DNA of 64,000 bases, taken from assembly GCA_030748575.1 (NCBI GenBank), contig JASMLR010000001.1:62001-126000 (forward strand), in the 5' to 3' direction. The notes under the pieces are model-generated. The model did not search any database. It was not told the DNA's origin and saw only the letters and a program-made list of their open reading frames with translations. Numbering within the stretch: position 1 is the stretch's first letter; every line of letters begins with the position of its first letter. The DNA comes from Phycisphaerales bacterium (GTDB lineage: Bacteria; Planctomycetota; Phycisphaerae; Phycisphaerales; SM1A02). This document shows, one piece after another, positions 26,432 to 35,619 of the stretch. Made by a program: the position numbers and the translations under genes.

Positions 26432-27268
26432 ATGTCCGTGCTTGACATGCAGCCCATGGAGCGGTCGAAGGCGTCCTTGAGCGTGTCAAGGCTCGGCGTC
26501 GTTCGCTTCCTCAATGCGCGGCCGATTGTCGCCGGTCTCGATGCACTTGCGGGCCTGTCCGTCAGGCCGGCGCCGCCGAGCGATCTGATCGGCTTGGTGA
26601 GTGAACGAGCAGTTGACCTGGCTCTGTGCAGCTCAGTTGACCTGCTGACGGCTCCATTTGATGTTGCGTGGCTTCCCGTCGCGCCGCTTGGCTGCGATGG
26701 GGAAACACTGACTGTGCGCGTGTTCTCCCGAAAGCCACTCGATCAGGTTGGCCGGATTCACTGCGATACTGACAGCCACACGTCCATAGCGCTCCTGCGG
26801 GTCCTCCTGGCCGAGTACTGGAAGTGCGACCCTGAACTGGTGCCACTCGGGTCGGATGATGATGTCGAAGCAACGCTGTTGATTGGTGACAAGGTGATCG
26901 GCCCGACGGGTGATCCCGCCGCGTGGCCCTGTCAGGTCGACCTTGGTGAGATCTGGAAGCAGCACACCGGGCTCCCCTTCGTCTTTGCTGTGTGGATGGG
27001 CCGGGCAGAGGAGCGGGATCGGATTCGCCGCGTGGGCCGCGTGCTCGATCGGCAGTTGCGGCTCAATCAGCATCGCCTGCGTGAGATCGTGTCGAAGGAA
27101 GCGGGGGATCACGGGTGGTCCCGGGACGCCGCGAGGGACTACCTCACCAGGCACATTCGGTATGCCTTCACGGATCGCGAGCGTGAGGGCCTGCAGACGT
27201 TTCTCGGCCGCTGCGTGGCGCTTGGAATCGTTCCCCCCCGCGACCTGCCCGAGCCACTGACGCTCTGA
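26432..27268 (+). CDS. mqnA: chorismate dehydratase MqnA (futalosine pathway)
   Basis: First enzyme of the futalosine route to menaquinone; converts chorismate to 3-enolpyruvyl-benzoate. The 278 residues share the periplasmic-binding-like fold. Family blocks are RLGVVRFLNARPI, ERAVDLALCSSVD and DSHTSIALLRVLL, and a lid region GDKVIGP. The start at 26432 is inferred from the TATCCT hexamer six bases upstream; ATGs at 26414 and 26456 are alternatives. The following sigma-like gene starts directly after the stop, so both share one transcript. Other mqn genes are not in the window. Confidence 0.85.
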   Translation: MSVLDMQPMERSKASLSVSRLGVVRFLNARPIVAGLDALAGLSVRPAPPSDLIGLVSERAVDLALCSSVDLLTAPFDVAWLPVAPLGCDGETLTVRVFSRKPLDQVGRIHCDTDSHTSIALLRVLLAEYWKCDPELVPLGSDDDVEATLLIGDKVIGPTGDPAAWPCQVDLGEIWKQHTGLPFVFAVWMGRAEERDRIRRVGRVLDRQLRLNQHRLREIVSKEAGDHGWSRDAARDYLTRHIRYAFTDREREGLQTFLGRCVALGIVPPRDLPEPLTL

Positions 27269-28867
27269 ATGCCCAGAGCAGCTGCATTTCGCTGCGGCAT
27301 CATCGGCGAACTGCATCGCCAGTTGTCCTGGGCACCTGACGAAGCGTGCGAGCGACTCATCGATTCAGCCGAATCACTGGTGCGCGAGATCGATCTCGAT
27401 CGGGCGTATCCCGTGGAGTTCATCACGTTTCGTCTGACCGGCTGGAAGCCCGATGCGGCGAGCCATGTCGAGTCCGTGGCGGGTGAAGCGTTGCTGGCCG
27501 ATCTGGTCACCATGGTGCAGCGGATCAGCAGGCGGGTGCCCATGGATGTGGCCGCCGGAGATGTCGCGGTGCTGGATCTGGATGACATTGCGCGGGCCTT
27601 GTCGGTGTCCCGTCGAACGCTCGTTCGAATTCGGCGGCTGGGCCTGCTGATGCGGTACGGGCGAATGGAGGATGGTTCGCTCCGGCTCGTGTGCGCGCCC
27701 GACATGTTGGACTGGTTCAGGAGGACACGGGCCGACCACATCGCCGGCCGCGCCGTCCCGGCGACCCCCGCCGAAGTCGTCATCGAACTGGCCCGTGCCC
27801 TGCAGCCGATCGCGACGATTCAGGCCGCAGTTCGCGCGATTGCGCCGCAGTGCCCCGGACGCTCGCCTCAGGCCATTCGGTCCATTCTGCGGCGGGCGGT
27901 GGCGAGCGGACGCGTGCAGGTGTCCTCCCGAGGCCGCCTGACGCCGCGGGAGGGGCGGTTGGCGGCCCGCGCCCAGTGGCGGGGGATTCCCAACGAGGAG
28001 GTGGCCGAGCGGCTTGGCGTCAGCGCCGCGGCGGCGCACCGGGCGGCGGCTCGGTGGCGGGCGGACCGGGTGCGGGCCATCTCCCTGTCACTCCAGCAGT
28101 CCGAGGACGATGGGCCTGAGTCGGAGACCGTACTCTTGGCGGAGGGTGCGCGATCGGGGCTGCCGCCGTGGAACTCCCGCGTGTCGCTTGAGCCGCCGGA
28201 GCGACCTGCTGCGGAGGCCCATCTGCTCGCCGCATCGCACATGCTGCTCAGACGCGTGCATCAAGGCGTTGCGGCCCTGGCGTCGCAGCCGTCCGTGCAG
28301 CGGCTCGATCGAATCGAAACGGACCTGCGTTGGATGACGCGGCTGCGATGGCACCTGATGATGTCGCTCGGCCTCGTGGTGCATCAGGCCGTGCTGGCCC
28401 GGCTGGGCCGGCAACCGTCCACCATGCCAGCCGACGTGCAGCGGGTGGTGCTCCACCGGGCCACAGGCCTCATCGGAGACGTGCTGGACCGTCAGTCGGT
28501 CGCGTCGTTCGACCGATTGGCCATCCGGGTGCGGGCGGCCGTCGACCGGATGCTCGCTGGCGTTCGCGCGGTGGATCCGGGGCACGCATCGGTACGGCAT
28601 CCGGAGGCGGTGTCCGTGCCGCTGACGTCCCTGTCGCGATGGTCAGGCCTCCTGCCCGACCCTCGATGGCACCATGCCGTCAACCGTCTGTCCGGCGCGC
28701 AGGCGGAGGTCTGTCAGGCCCGGTGGGGCTTTGCTGGCGACGCGCCGCTGACGCTTGCGGAGATTGCAGGTCTGCGACGCTCCAGCAGGCAGAAAGTGGC
28801 AGCCATCTCCGCAGCAGCGCACCGGAACCTTGTTCTGGAGAGTCGATCTCCAGAGATCCCGCAGTGA
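27269..28867 (+). CDS. sigma-factor-like helix-turn-helix protein
   Basis: A 532-residue Arg-rich protein beginning at the base after the mqnA stop. Three helix-turn-helix-like segments are visible. Residues about 108-140 (DIARALSVSRRTLVRIRRLGLL) resemble MerR/excisionase-type DNA binding, about 245-265 read EVAERLGVSAAAAHRAAARW, and the C-terminus (LAEIAGLRRSSRQKVAAISAAA) resembles sigma-70 region 4. Sigma regions 2 and 3 are not clear. It may be a divergent sigma factor or multi-HTH regulator. The zero-gap link to menaquinone synthesis may be only transcriptional. Confidence 0.5.
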   Translation: MPRAAAFRCGIIGELHRQLSWAPDEACERLIDSAESLVREIDLDRAYPVEFITFRLTGWKPDAASHVESVAGEALLADLVTMVQRISRRVPMDVAAGDVAVLDLDDIARALSVSRRTLVRIRRLGLLMRYGRMEDGSLRLVCAPDMLDWFRRTRADHIAGRAVPATPAEVVIELARALQPIATIQAAVRAIAPQCPGRSPQAIRSILRRAVASGRVQVSSRGRLTPREGRLAARAQWRGIPNEEVAERLGVSAAAAHRAAARWRADRVRAISLSLQQSEDDGPESETVLLAEGARSGLPPWNSRVSLEPPERPAAEAHLLAASHMLLRRVHQGVAALASQPSVQRLDRIETDLRWMTRLRWHLMMSLGLVVHQAVLARLGRQPSTMPADVQRVVLHRATGLIGDVLDRQSVASFDRLAIRVRAAVDRMLAGVRAVDPGHASVRHPEAVSVPLTSLSRWSGLLPDPRWHHAVNRLSGAQAEVCQARWGFAGDAPLTLAEIAGLRRSSRQKVAAISAAAHRNLVLESRSPEIPQ

Positions 28868-28886
28868 CCGCCGGCTGACGCCTGGA

Positions 28887-29420
28887 TCAACGCTTGGAGA
28901 ACTGGAACCGCTTGCGGGCACCGGGCTGGCCGGGCTTCTTCCGCTCGACGCGGCGGGGGTCGCGGCTGAGGAAGCCACGGTCGCGAAGGACCGGCTCCAG
29001 AGCGCCGTCGTACTGCATCAGGGCTCGACCAAGGCCGAGAATGATGGCACCTGCCTGACCCGTGTAGCCGCCGCCATGCACATTGACATGCACCTGCACG
29101 CCGCCGGTTGTGTTGGTGGCTTCAAGCACGGCGCCAATGCTCTTGTGATCGCGTTCTTCGGTGAAGAACTCGGTCATGTCACGGCCGTTGACCTTGAATT
29201 CACCGGATCCGCCACGCACACGCACGCGTGCAACCGAGGCCTTCCGCCGGCCGGTGCCCCAGAACCATCCGCCAGCCGATGGGGTGGCAGCGGGAGCTGA
29301 TTCTTCCACCTCAGGGGTCAGCAGTTCCGACGGAAGCGGCGCAATGGCCTCGGGCGTCGGCGTATCGGCCGGCGCTGCGTCGGTCTGGGTGGGGTCGGTG
29401 TTGGGCGTGTCCTCGGTCAT
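28887..29420 (-). CDS. rpsI: 30S ribosomal protein uS9 with long N-terminal extension
   Basis: Ribosomal protein uS9. The core starts at about residue 50 with WFWGTGRRKASVARVRV and ends with the classical basic tail RKRFQFSKR that reaches the P-site tRNA. The GGGYTGQAGAIILGLGRAL block is typical. The first 50 residues are an acidic, Pro/Thr-rich extension not found in standard S9 (about 130 residues). The core length suggests the ATG at 29420 is real only if this extension is translated; no internal Met precedes the core. It is co-transcribed with rplM, 60 bases upstream. Confidence 0.93.
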   Translation of the reverse strand: MTEDTPNTDPTQTDAAPADTPTPEAIAPLPSELLTPEVEESAPAATPSAGGWFWGTGRRKASVARVRVRGGSGEFKVNGRDMTEFFTEERDHKSIGAVLEATNTTGGVQVHVNVHGGGYTGQAGAIILGLGRALMQYDGALEPVLRDRGFLSRDPRRVERKKPGQPGARKRFQFSKR

Positions 29421-29480
29421 CGGGTCGTTTCTCGTCGGATGGACGTCTCATGGTGAGACGTGTCTGTGAATCGTGGCGTA

Positions 29481-29915
29481 TCAGCCGCAGAGTGGCGTCG
29501 GCGATTGTGCGGTGTGCGGGTGCTCGGCACCTGCGTAGACCTTGAGTTTTCTGAACATCTGCCGACCAAGTCGCGTCTTGGGCAGCATGCGGCGGACGGC
29601 CTGCTCGACGATGCGCTCGGGGTGCTTGGCCTGCACCGCACCGACGCTTCGCAGTTTCAGCCCGCCGGGATAGCCGCTGTAGGATTTGACCATTCGTTGC
29701 TCGGCCTTGCGTCCGGTCAGCACGATCTTCTCGGCGTTTGTGACAACGACGAAGTCACCACAGTCAACATGGGGCGTCCAGTCAGGACGATGCTTGCCCA
29801 TGAGCACGCGGGCAATCTCAACCGCCATGCGTCCGAGCACCTGGCCGTCGGCGTCGATGTGTCGCCAGCCGCATGTGGTCTCGGCGGGCTTGAGGAAGGT
29901 CGTTTGACGGGGCAT
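29481..29915 (-). CDS. rplM: 50S ribosomal protein uL13
   Basis: Ribosomal protein uL13, 144 residues, the standard length. Motifs include WRHIDADGQVLGRMA, DCGDFVVVTNAEKIVLTG and RRMLPKTRLGRQMFRKLKVY. The ATG at 29915 has GGAG nine bases upstream; another ATG three codons earlier sits directly on the GGAG and is less likely. A consensus-like promoter stands about 75 bases upstream. rplM-rpsI is the normal bacterial pair. Confidence 0.95.
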   Translation of the reverse strand: MPRQTTFLKPAETTCGWRHIDADGQVLGRMAVEIARVLMGKHRPDWTPHVDCGDFVVVTNAEKIVLTGRKAEQRMVKSYSGYPGGLKLRSVGAVQAKHPERIVEQAVRRMLPKTRLGRQMFRKLKVYAGAEHPHTAQSPTPLCG

Positions 29916-29997
29916 GAGCAACATCTCCAGTTCCGCGGTCTGAAGCAGCGGAATCCCTGAATACAGCAAGACTGCGGCGGACCGCAGCGAATCGGGC

Positions 29998-30025
29998 AGG
30001 ATACCCGACCCACCCTCACTGTCAA
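29998..30025 (-). promoter_or_regulatory. rplM-rpsI promoter
   Basis: On the minus strand a perfect TTGACA (30025-30020) is followed after 16 bases by TATCCT (30003-29998). The rpmE gene has the identical combination and spacing at 38310-38283. Confidence 0.7.
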
Positions 30026-30058
30026 CCTTGCGGGGGCCCGCAGGAGGGCGCCGCAGGC

Positions 30059-30064
30059 TAGGCT
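30059..30064 (+). promoter_or_regulatory. -10-like hexamer for a leaderless CPBP gene
   Basis: TAGGCT ends six bases before the ATG at 30071, and there is no ribosome-binding site. The transcript would begin at the start codon. Confidence 0.45.
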
Positions 30065-30070
30065 GTCCGC

Positions 30071-31459
30071 ATGCAGACAGGCAGCCAGCCGCCTCCAAAG
30101 CCCATTCGCACCTTTCCGGTCGTGGCCTGGGCTGCCATCGTCGTGCTCGCGGCGATGCTCATGCTGGCAGCGTCAGCAGGGAAGGCGGGGGAGGCCGCGG
30201 AGGGCGGGACTGACGCCCTTCTGGAGATCGAGGCGCGGCTGGTGCTGGCTCAGGAAGCCCTCGCCCCGGGGACCGGCGGGACGGCCCTGCAGGCGGCGCT
30301 CGATCACTCCAGCCCGGACCGCAGGCTCCGGCTGGCTGCTGTGGCGGCGGCCCTCGGCGGCCCGAGCGAAGGGCGGTCGGTCGTGGCGTCGGTGCAGCAG
30401 GACCTGGCGGAGGCCGGTGCGGAGCCGACCGCGGAAGAGTTGACCGCGATGGAGGATCTGGACCGTTTGTTTGCCGGGGACGAGAGCGGCGACCTGCAGG
30501 CGCGGGTCGAGGCGTCGCTGGGGTGGTTTGGGCGGCTTGCCGTCGCGGCGTCGCCCGCCGATCCACAGGCCCGAGAGGCCCGGGTCGCGCCAGCCTTCGA
30601 GGGGGCCGCGGCGATGATGGTCGGGCTGACCATGGTCGTGCTCGGGCTCGGCGGGCTCGGCGTGTTTGGGCTGGTCATGCTGGTGCTGGGAGCGGTCAGG
30701 GCCTTCGGCGATGGTCTGCCGGTTCGGATCACGCTCTCATCTGGTCATGACGGTGTCTATGCCGAGACGTTTGCCGTCTGGCTGGTGCTGTTCCAGGTCA
30801 TCGTGGTCGCGGCCGGTGCCGCTGCGATGAACCTGCCTGCCAGTTGGACCATGCTCCTGACGTTTGCGGCGTTCTTCGTGAGCCTGGCCGCGCTCGGCTG
30901 GCCGGTGCTGCGTGGCGTTGCCTGGTCCCGCGTCCGGCAGGACATCGGGTGGACCTGCGGGCAGGGCATGGTGAAGGAACTTGGCTGCGGACTGCTTGGC
31001 TATGCCGCGGCGATTCCGATTGCCGGTGTCGGCATGGGCATCTCCATGATTCTGATTCTGCTTGCGGCGCCCGATGAGGGTGCCGGCGCCGCCGCGCATC
31101 CGATCGTCAACGAACTGGCCGCAGGCGGCTGGCCTGTGCGGATCCAGGTGCTCCTGGTCGCCAGCGTTGCGGCGCCGGTTGTCGAGGAGACGATGTTCCG
31201 CGGGGTCCTGTACCGCCAGATTCGATCGGCCACGGCGACCTCGAGACTCTGGATGAGCGTCGCCGTGTCGGCGGGGCTGACGTCGCTGGTCTTCGCGGTG
31301 ATCCATCCGCAGGGCGTGCTGGCCGTGCCGGCGCTCATGGGCCTGGCGATCGCATTCAGTCTGGCACGCGAGTGGCGGGGCAGCCTCATTGCCCCGATCG
31401 TCATGCACGGCGTCTCCAACGGCATCGTCATGGCGATGCTCATGGTGATGCTCGGCTGA
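30071..31459 (+). CDS. CPBP family intramembrane metalloprotease
   Basis: A 462-residue membrane protein. It has an N-terminal hydrophobic segment, a helical exported stretch to about residue 170, then about eight membrane helices. The Abi/CPBP motifs are visible: EETMFRG (motif 1 with the catalytic Glu pair and Arg), FAVIHPQ (motif 2 His) and MHGVSNGIVM (motif 3 His and Asn). All proposed metal and catalytic residues are present. Relatives process prenylated or sorted proteins; a role in removing CTERM tails is conceivable but not shown. Confidence 0.85.
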   Translation: MQTGSQPPPKPIRTFPVVAWAAIVVLAAMLMLAASAGKAGEAAEGGTDALLEIEARLVLAQEALAPGTGGTALQAALDHSSPDRRLRLAAVAAALGGPSEGRSVVASVQQDLAEAGAEPTAEELTAMEDLDRLFAGDESGDLQARVEASLGWFGRLAVAASPADPQAREARVAPAFEGAAAMMVGLTMVVLGLGGLGVFGLVMLVLGAVRAFGDGLPVRITLSSGHDGVYAETFAVWLVLFQVIVVAAGAAAMNLPASWTMLLTFAAFFVSLAALGWPVLRGVAWSRVRQDIGWTCGQGMVKELGCGLLGYAAAIPIAGVGMGISMILILLAAPDEGAGAAAHPIVNELAAGGWPVRIQVLLVASVAAPVVEETMFRGVLYRQIRSATATSRLWMSVAVSAGLTSLVFAVIHPQGVLAVPALMGLAIAFSLAREWRGSLIAPIVMHGVSNGIVMAMLMVMLG

Positions 31460-31462
31460 AAC

Positions 31463-32539
31463 TCAACTCACGCTGATCGTTGGTTGGGTCGGGGCCTGGG
31501 CTGCCGACATCGAGACGCGGCGGGCTAGTTCGCCCGACATGTGCTCGATCGCGTCGGTGATCTCGCTGCAGATCTCAAAGTTCGCCAGCGGTGTTCCAGC
31601 ATCCGCATGCTTGCGCATTTCGATATGCATGGGCATGGGGCCGAGGAAGGGCAAGCCCATGTCGCTCGCCATCGCCTCGCCGCCGCCTCTTCCGAAGAGA
31701 TCGTATTCGCGTCCGTCATCAGCGATGAACCAACTCATGTTCTCCACGAGCCCGAGGACCGGAACGCCGAGTTCGCCAAACATCCGGACGGCTCGCCGGG
31801 CGTCTTCAAGCGCGACGCGTTGCGGCGTTCCAACGATGACGGCGCCCGAGAGCGGCATGGCCTGCGCCAGCGAGAGCGGGACGTCTCCGGTACCGGGCGG
31901 AAGGTCGACGATCAGGTAGTCGAGGGTTCCCCAGTCGGTCTGCAGCAGGAGTTGAGAGAACGCCTTGTGCGCCATGGGGCCGCGCCAGATCATCGGCTTG
32001 TCAGGATCGACCAGTTTGCCGATGGTCATCGACTTGATTCCGTGCGCCGGGAAGGGCACCAGCGTGTTCCCCTCGGCCATCGCGTCGAGATCGTCCAGAC
32101 CGAGCATCGTGCCTAGGGACGGCCCGTAAATGTCTCCGTCCAGCAGCCCGCACGTGGCGCCGAGCCGGCTGAGGCCGATGGCCAGCAGCGTGGAAATGGT
32201 CGACTTGCCCACGCCGCCTTTGCCGGCGCCGACCGCAATGACATGACGGACCCCGGGCAGCACGTCTCGTTCCGGTGTGGCCGCTGCCGTAAAAACCACA
32301 TCGACGGTCTGTTCGGCCAGGCCCCTGGTGGTGGCCGCCCCGGCAATGGCCGCGGTGATGTCCGCCTTGATTCGGTCCTTCATGGGACAGGCCGGTGTGG
32401 TGAGTTCGATGGTCGTCGTGACGTGATCCCCGTCAATTGCCACCTGCTGCACCATGCCGAGGCTGACGAGATCCTTCTTGAGGTCCGGGTCCTCGACTCC
32501 CCGAAGTGCCTCGAATACGTCCGATTCCTGAAGTGGCAC
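31463..32539 (-). CDS. mrp: Mrp/ApbC-type P-loop iron-sulfur carrier, CxxC missing
   Basis: A 358-residue protein with an N-terminal DUF59-like domain (about residues 3-90; VEDPDLKKDLVSLG) and a ParA-type ATPase. The P-loop is GAGKGGVGKSTIS, and DLPPGTGDVPLSL is typical of Mrp/Nbp35. These carriers deliver iron-sulfur clusters. The usual CxxC after ENMSW is absent (FIADDGREYDLFG). The GTG at 32539 is chosen because AGGAG stands six bases before it. It ends four bases from the convergent CPBP stop. Confidence 0.88.
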   Translation of the reverse strand: MPLQESDVFEALRGVEDPDLKKDLVSLGMVQQVAIDGDHVTTTIELTTPACPMKDRIKADITAAIAGAATTRGLAEQTVDVVFTAAATPERDVLPGVRHVIAVGAGKGGVGKSTISTLLAIGLSRLGATCGLLDGDIYGPSLGTMLGLDDLDAMAEGNTLVPFPAHGIKSMTIGKLVDPDKPMIWRGPMAHKAFSQLLLQTDWGTLDYLIVDLPPGTGDVPLSLAQAMPLSGAVIVGTPQRVALEDARRAVRMFGELGVPVLGLVENMSWFIADDGREYDLFGRGGGEAMASDMGLPFLGPMPMHIEMRKHADAGTPLANFEICSEITDAIEHMSGELARRVSMSAAQAPTQPTISVS

Positions 32540-32619
32540 GGTGAACTCCTGTTGGGGGATGGTGCGGCGTCCCGAGCCGTAGGATGGTATCGGCTCAGGT
32601 GGGGCCATGGAGGTCGCTG

Positions 32620-33540
32620 ATGATGATAGCGCTCGCGTTGACGTGCTCCGTGCTGGTGCTGACCGGAGTATCGATGGCCGATGGGCAGGTGGCCCCTGCG
32701 GATCCAACGGATCCGGCGAGCGTGGCGAGGTCCGGCGACGGATCGGTCGGGGGCGGGCCGCTGCTTGCCGGTCCGGACGTGACGTCAACAACGCGAGACG
32801 CGCAGCGGCCGGGCATGCGAAGCGGACTCGGTGGGGCCATGCAGCCAACAGGTGTGCAGATGATCCTGCAGGCCCGATGTGGAAGTTGCCACGGCCCGGA
32901 GAAGCAGAAGGCAGGTGTCCGGGTGGTGCCGGTCGAGGCGATGTTCGAAGGCGATCGGCGGGACTGGGTGGTTGTTCCCGGCGATCCCAATGCCAGCGAG
33001 CTTTTCAGACGGGTGTCGCTTCCGGCCGGCCATGAGGACGTGATGCCGCCGGACGATGGCGCCCTTGGCGATCTCGAGATTGAGAAGATTCGACTCTGGA
33101 TCGAGCAGGGCGACACGCAGGCTGCACTGATCACCGCGGCCAAGGCGGGTGAGCGGTCAAATGTGGACCCGAGGACCTGGGCCGCGGTCTATCTGTCCCT
33201 CGATCTGAAAGCCACGCAGCGGCGTACCGCGGAAGCGGAGATCCAGGCACTCCAGAAGGAAATGGCGGAGCTTCGCAAGGGGCGACGCGGACAAGGGGGG
33301 AACTCGGCGGCCGACAGTGACGAAGCACGGAAGGCCGCACGCGCCGGGCGAGAGGCGATGTCCCAACGCATCGGTGAGGTGCAGAAAACACTTTGGGCGG
33401 CACTGACGCCGGCGCAGCAGGAGGCCTTCCGCGGCGTGCTGTCCGACCCGGACGCGTTGCAGCAGGCACGCGAGGCCGGGAAGCAGCGGCAGGGGCGACG
33501 CGGATCTCGCGGTGCGGGTCGTCCTCGGCGTCCTCAGTGA
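32620..33540 (+). CDS. exported planctomycete-type cytochrome c domain protein
   Basis: A 306-residue exported protein. It starts with a signal peptide (MMIALALTCSVLVLTG). A haem c site RCGSCHG lies at about residues 86-92, in a planctomycete-type cytochrome domain with PGDPNASELFRRV and HEDVMPPDD. The second half is a charged coiled-coil-like region with a basic Gly/Arg-rich end. The ATG at 32620 is chosen because GGAGG stands six bases upstream. It may carry electrons or bind haem in the periplasm; no DUF1549/1553 partner is adjacent. Confidence 0.78.
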   Translation: MMIALALTCSVLVLTGVSMADGQVAPADPTDPASVARSGDGSVGGGPLLAGPDVTSTTRDAQRPGMRSGLGGAMQPTGVQMILQARCGSCHGPEKQKAGVRVVPVEAMFEGDRRDWVVVPGDPNASELFRRVSLPAGHEDVMPPDDGALGDLEIEKIRLWIEQGDTQAALITAAKAGERSNVDPRTWAAVYLSLDLKATQRRTAEAEIQALQKEMAELRKGRRGQGGNSAADSDEARKAARAGREAMSQRIGEVQKTLWAALTPAQQEAFRGVLSDPDALQQAREAGKQRQGRRGSRGAGRPRRPQ

Positions 33541-33695
33541 CGCTGGAGCATCGCCCGGGGGACACCGGTGACCCTCGCTCATGGCCCCGTGCGGGGCCCT
33601 CGGTGACATTTTTCACGCTTTGCGCGAACGCATTCTCCCAACCGGACATCGTTGTCTCTACGATCGCCCTTTTCCCCCCGATTTTGGAGTCAACC

Positions 33696-34889
33696 ATGTC
33701 CGCAGGATCGCTCATTCCCCCGCATGGCGGGACCCTCGTCAATCGAATCGTTTCCGAGGCCGATGCCGCTGCGCTCCGTGAGGAGGCCGCCACGCTGCCG
33801 AAGATTGAACTCTCCGCCAAGCAGGCTTGTGACCTTGAGATGATCGCGATCGGTGCCTTCAGCCCGCTGACCGGCTTCGTCGGCAAGGCGGACTTTGAGT
33901 CGATCTGCAAGGACATGCGGCTCGCCAACGGCACGGTCTTTCCCATTCCCGTGACGCTCGCCGTCTGCGATGACGTCAAGGGAACGCTGAGCGAGGGCGG
34001 CCGCGCCGCGCTGTATCACAGCGATGGCACACTCATGGCCGTCATGGACGTGGCTGAGATCTACACGCACGATCGTGACATTGAGATGCCCGGCGTCTTC
34101 CGCACGACGGACGAGGCCCACCCGGGCGTCAAGGCCGTCATGGACGAGGGCAACTGGCTGGTCGGTGGCGACATCCATGTGATCACCGTGACCCCCGAGC
34201 ATGAGCCGGGCGAGCAGTTCACCGAGTACCGCCTCACGCCCGCGCAGACCCGCGCCGCGTTTGAGGAGAAGGGCTGGTCGACCGTCGCGGCCTTCCAGAC
34301 CCGCAACCCCATTCACCGCGCCCACGAGTACCTGTGCAAGTGCGCCACTGAGATCTGCGATGGCTTGCTCATTCACCCGCTCGTCGGCGAGACCAAGCCT
34401 GGCGATATCCCCGCCGATGTCCGCATGAAGTGCTACGAGACCATCATCGAGAACTACTTCGTTCCCGAGTACACGATGCTCAGCGTCATGCCTGCAGCGA
34501 TGCGATACGCCGGTCCCCGTGAAGCCGTGCTGCACGCGCTCGTTCGCCAGAACTATGGCGTCTCCCACTTCATCGTCGGCCGTGATCACGCCGGCGTGGG
34601 CGACTACTACGGCACCTACGACGCGCAGGAGATCTTCAACGACCTGAATGAGGGCGATCTGGCCGTCACGCCGCTCAAGTTCGAGCATGCTGCCTGGAGC
34701 AACAAGGCTCAGGGCATGGTGTCTGCCAAGACCTTCCCGAAGATCAAGGGCGACCAGATCTTCCTGAGCGGCACCAAGGTGCGTGAACTGCTCTCACAAG
34801 GCGAGCGTCCGCCTGCCGAGTTCAGCCGCCCCGAGGTGGCCGATGTCCTGATTGAGTGGGCGACCGCCGCAGAGCCCGTCGCAAGCTGA
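33696..34889 (+). CDS. sat: sulfate adenylyltransferase (homo-oligomeric ATP sulfurylase)
   Basis: Makes APS and pyrophosphate from sulfate and ATP. The 397 residues include the PUA-like N-terminal domain and the catalytic motifs [11 protein letters not shown] (HxxH) and [12 protein letters not shown]. Length fits the single-chain Sat type, not CysDN. GGAG lies seven bases before the ATG at 33696. The cysC gene starts 34 bases after the stop. With CysC this yields PAPS for sulfation or assimilation. Codon choice is noticeably biased (GCC, AAG, GAG), suggesting high expression. Confidence 0.93.
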   Translation: MSAGSLIPPHGGTLVNRIVSEADAAALREEAATLPKIELSAKQACDLEMIAIGAFSPLTGFVGKADFESICKDMRLANGTVFPIPVTLAVCDDVKGTLSEGGRAALYHSDGTLMAVMDVAEIYTHDRDIEMPGVFRTTDEAHPGVKAVMDEGNWLVGGDIHVITVTPEHEPGEQFTEYRLTPAQTRAAFEEKGWSTVAAFQTRNPIHRAHEYLCKCATEICDGLLIHPLVGETKPGDIPADVRMKCYETIIENYFVPEYTMLSVMPAAMRYAGPREAVLHALVRQNYGVSHFIVGRDHAGVGDYYGTYDAQEIFNDLNEGDLAVTPLKFEHAAWSNKAQGMVSAKTFPKIKGDQIFLSGTKVRELLSQGERPPAEFSRPEVADVLIEWATAAEPVAS

Positions 34890-34923
34890 TCGTTCAACCC
34901 AGATTCAAACGGAGTACACCCCC

Positions 34924-35538
34924 ATGGCCGAACAGGTCGCAACGAATGTCCATTGGCACGACGGCACCGTCACCCGCGATGAGCGGAAGGGCTGCATGAA
35001 GCAGACCGGCGGGACCATCTGGTTTACAGGTCTCTCCGGCAGCGGCAAGAGCACGATCGCGGTGGCGGTCGAGCAGGTGCTGTGCCAGCAGGGCCGTCCC
35101 GTGTATCGCCTCGATGGCGACAACATCCGATTCGGGCTCAACAAGAACCTCGGGTTCTCAGCTGAGGACCGAGCTGAGAACATCCGTCGGATCGGCGAAG
35201 TGTGCAAGCTCTTCGCCGACGCTGGCGTCATCACGCTCGCGTCCTTCATCAGCCCCTACAAGGCCGACCGAGACGCAGCTCGGGCGCTGCACGAGGAGGC
35301 AGGCCTGCCCTTCGTCGAGTGCTATGTCGAGGTGCCGCTTGAGATCGCCGAAGAGCGCGACCCCAAGGGGCTCTACAAGAAGGCCCGGGCAGGCGAGATC
35401 AAGGGATTCACGGGCATTGACGATCCGTACGAAGCCCCGGAGAGCCCCGAACTGCTGATTCCCACCGGCGACCAGTCGCTGGAGGAGTCGGTGACCATGG
35501 CCCTCGAGGGCATCAAGGCGCGTGGTCTGCACGACTGA
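34924..35538 (+). CDS. cysC: adenylylsulfate kinase
   Basis: Phosphorylates APS to PAPS. The 204 residues carry the P-loop GLSGSGKST, the [10 protein letters not shown] block, [10 protein letters not shown] and the [22 protein letters not shown] region typical of CysC. The ATG at 34924 fits the family; GGAG lies upstream. It is in an operon with sat and ends with a strong terminator. PAPS could feed the TPR-sulfotransferase at 19951-21426. Confidence 0.94.
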   Translation: MAEQVATNVHWHDGTVTRDERKGCMKQTGGTIWFTGLSGSGKSTIAVAVEQVLCQQGRPVYRLDGDNIRFGLNKNLGFSAEDRAENIRRIGEVCKLFADAGVITLASFISPYKADRDAARALHEEAGLPFVECYVEVPLEIAEERDPKGLYKKARAGEIKGFTGIDDPYEAPESPELLIPTGDQSLEESVTMALEGIKARGLHD

Positions 35539-35559
35539 GCACCCTGTGTGTAAACGACG

Positions 35560-35596
35560 CGAGGCCGCGATCTCAGGATCGCGGCCTCGTTCTTTT
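35560..35596 (+). terminator. Rho-independent terminator of sat-cysC
   Basis: A perfect 13-base-pair stem (35560-35572 with 35577-35589) and a TCAG loop are followed by TTCTTTT. Confidence 0.88.
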
Positions 35597-35619
35597 GTGG
35601 TGGTGACTTCGGGAGCGGG

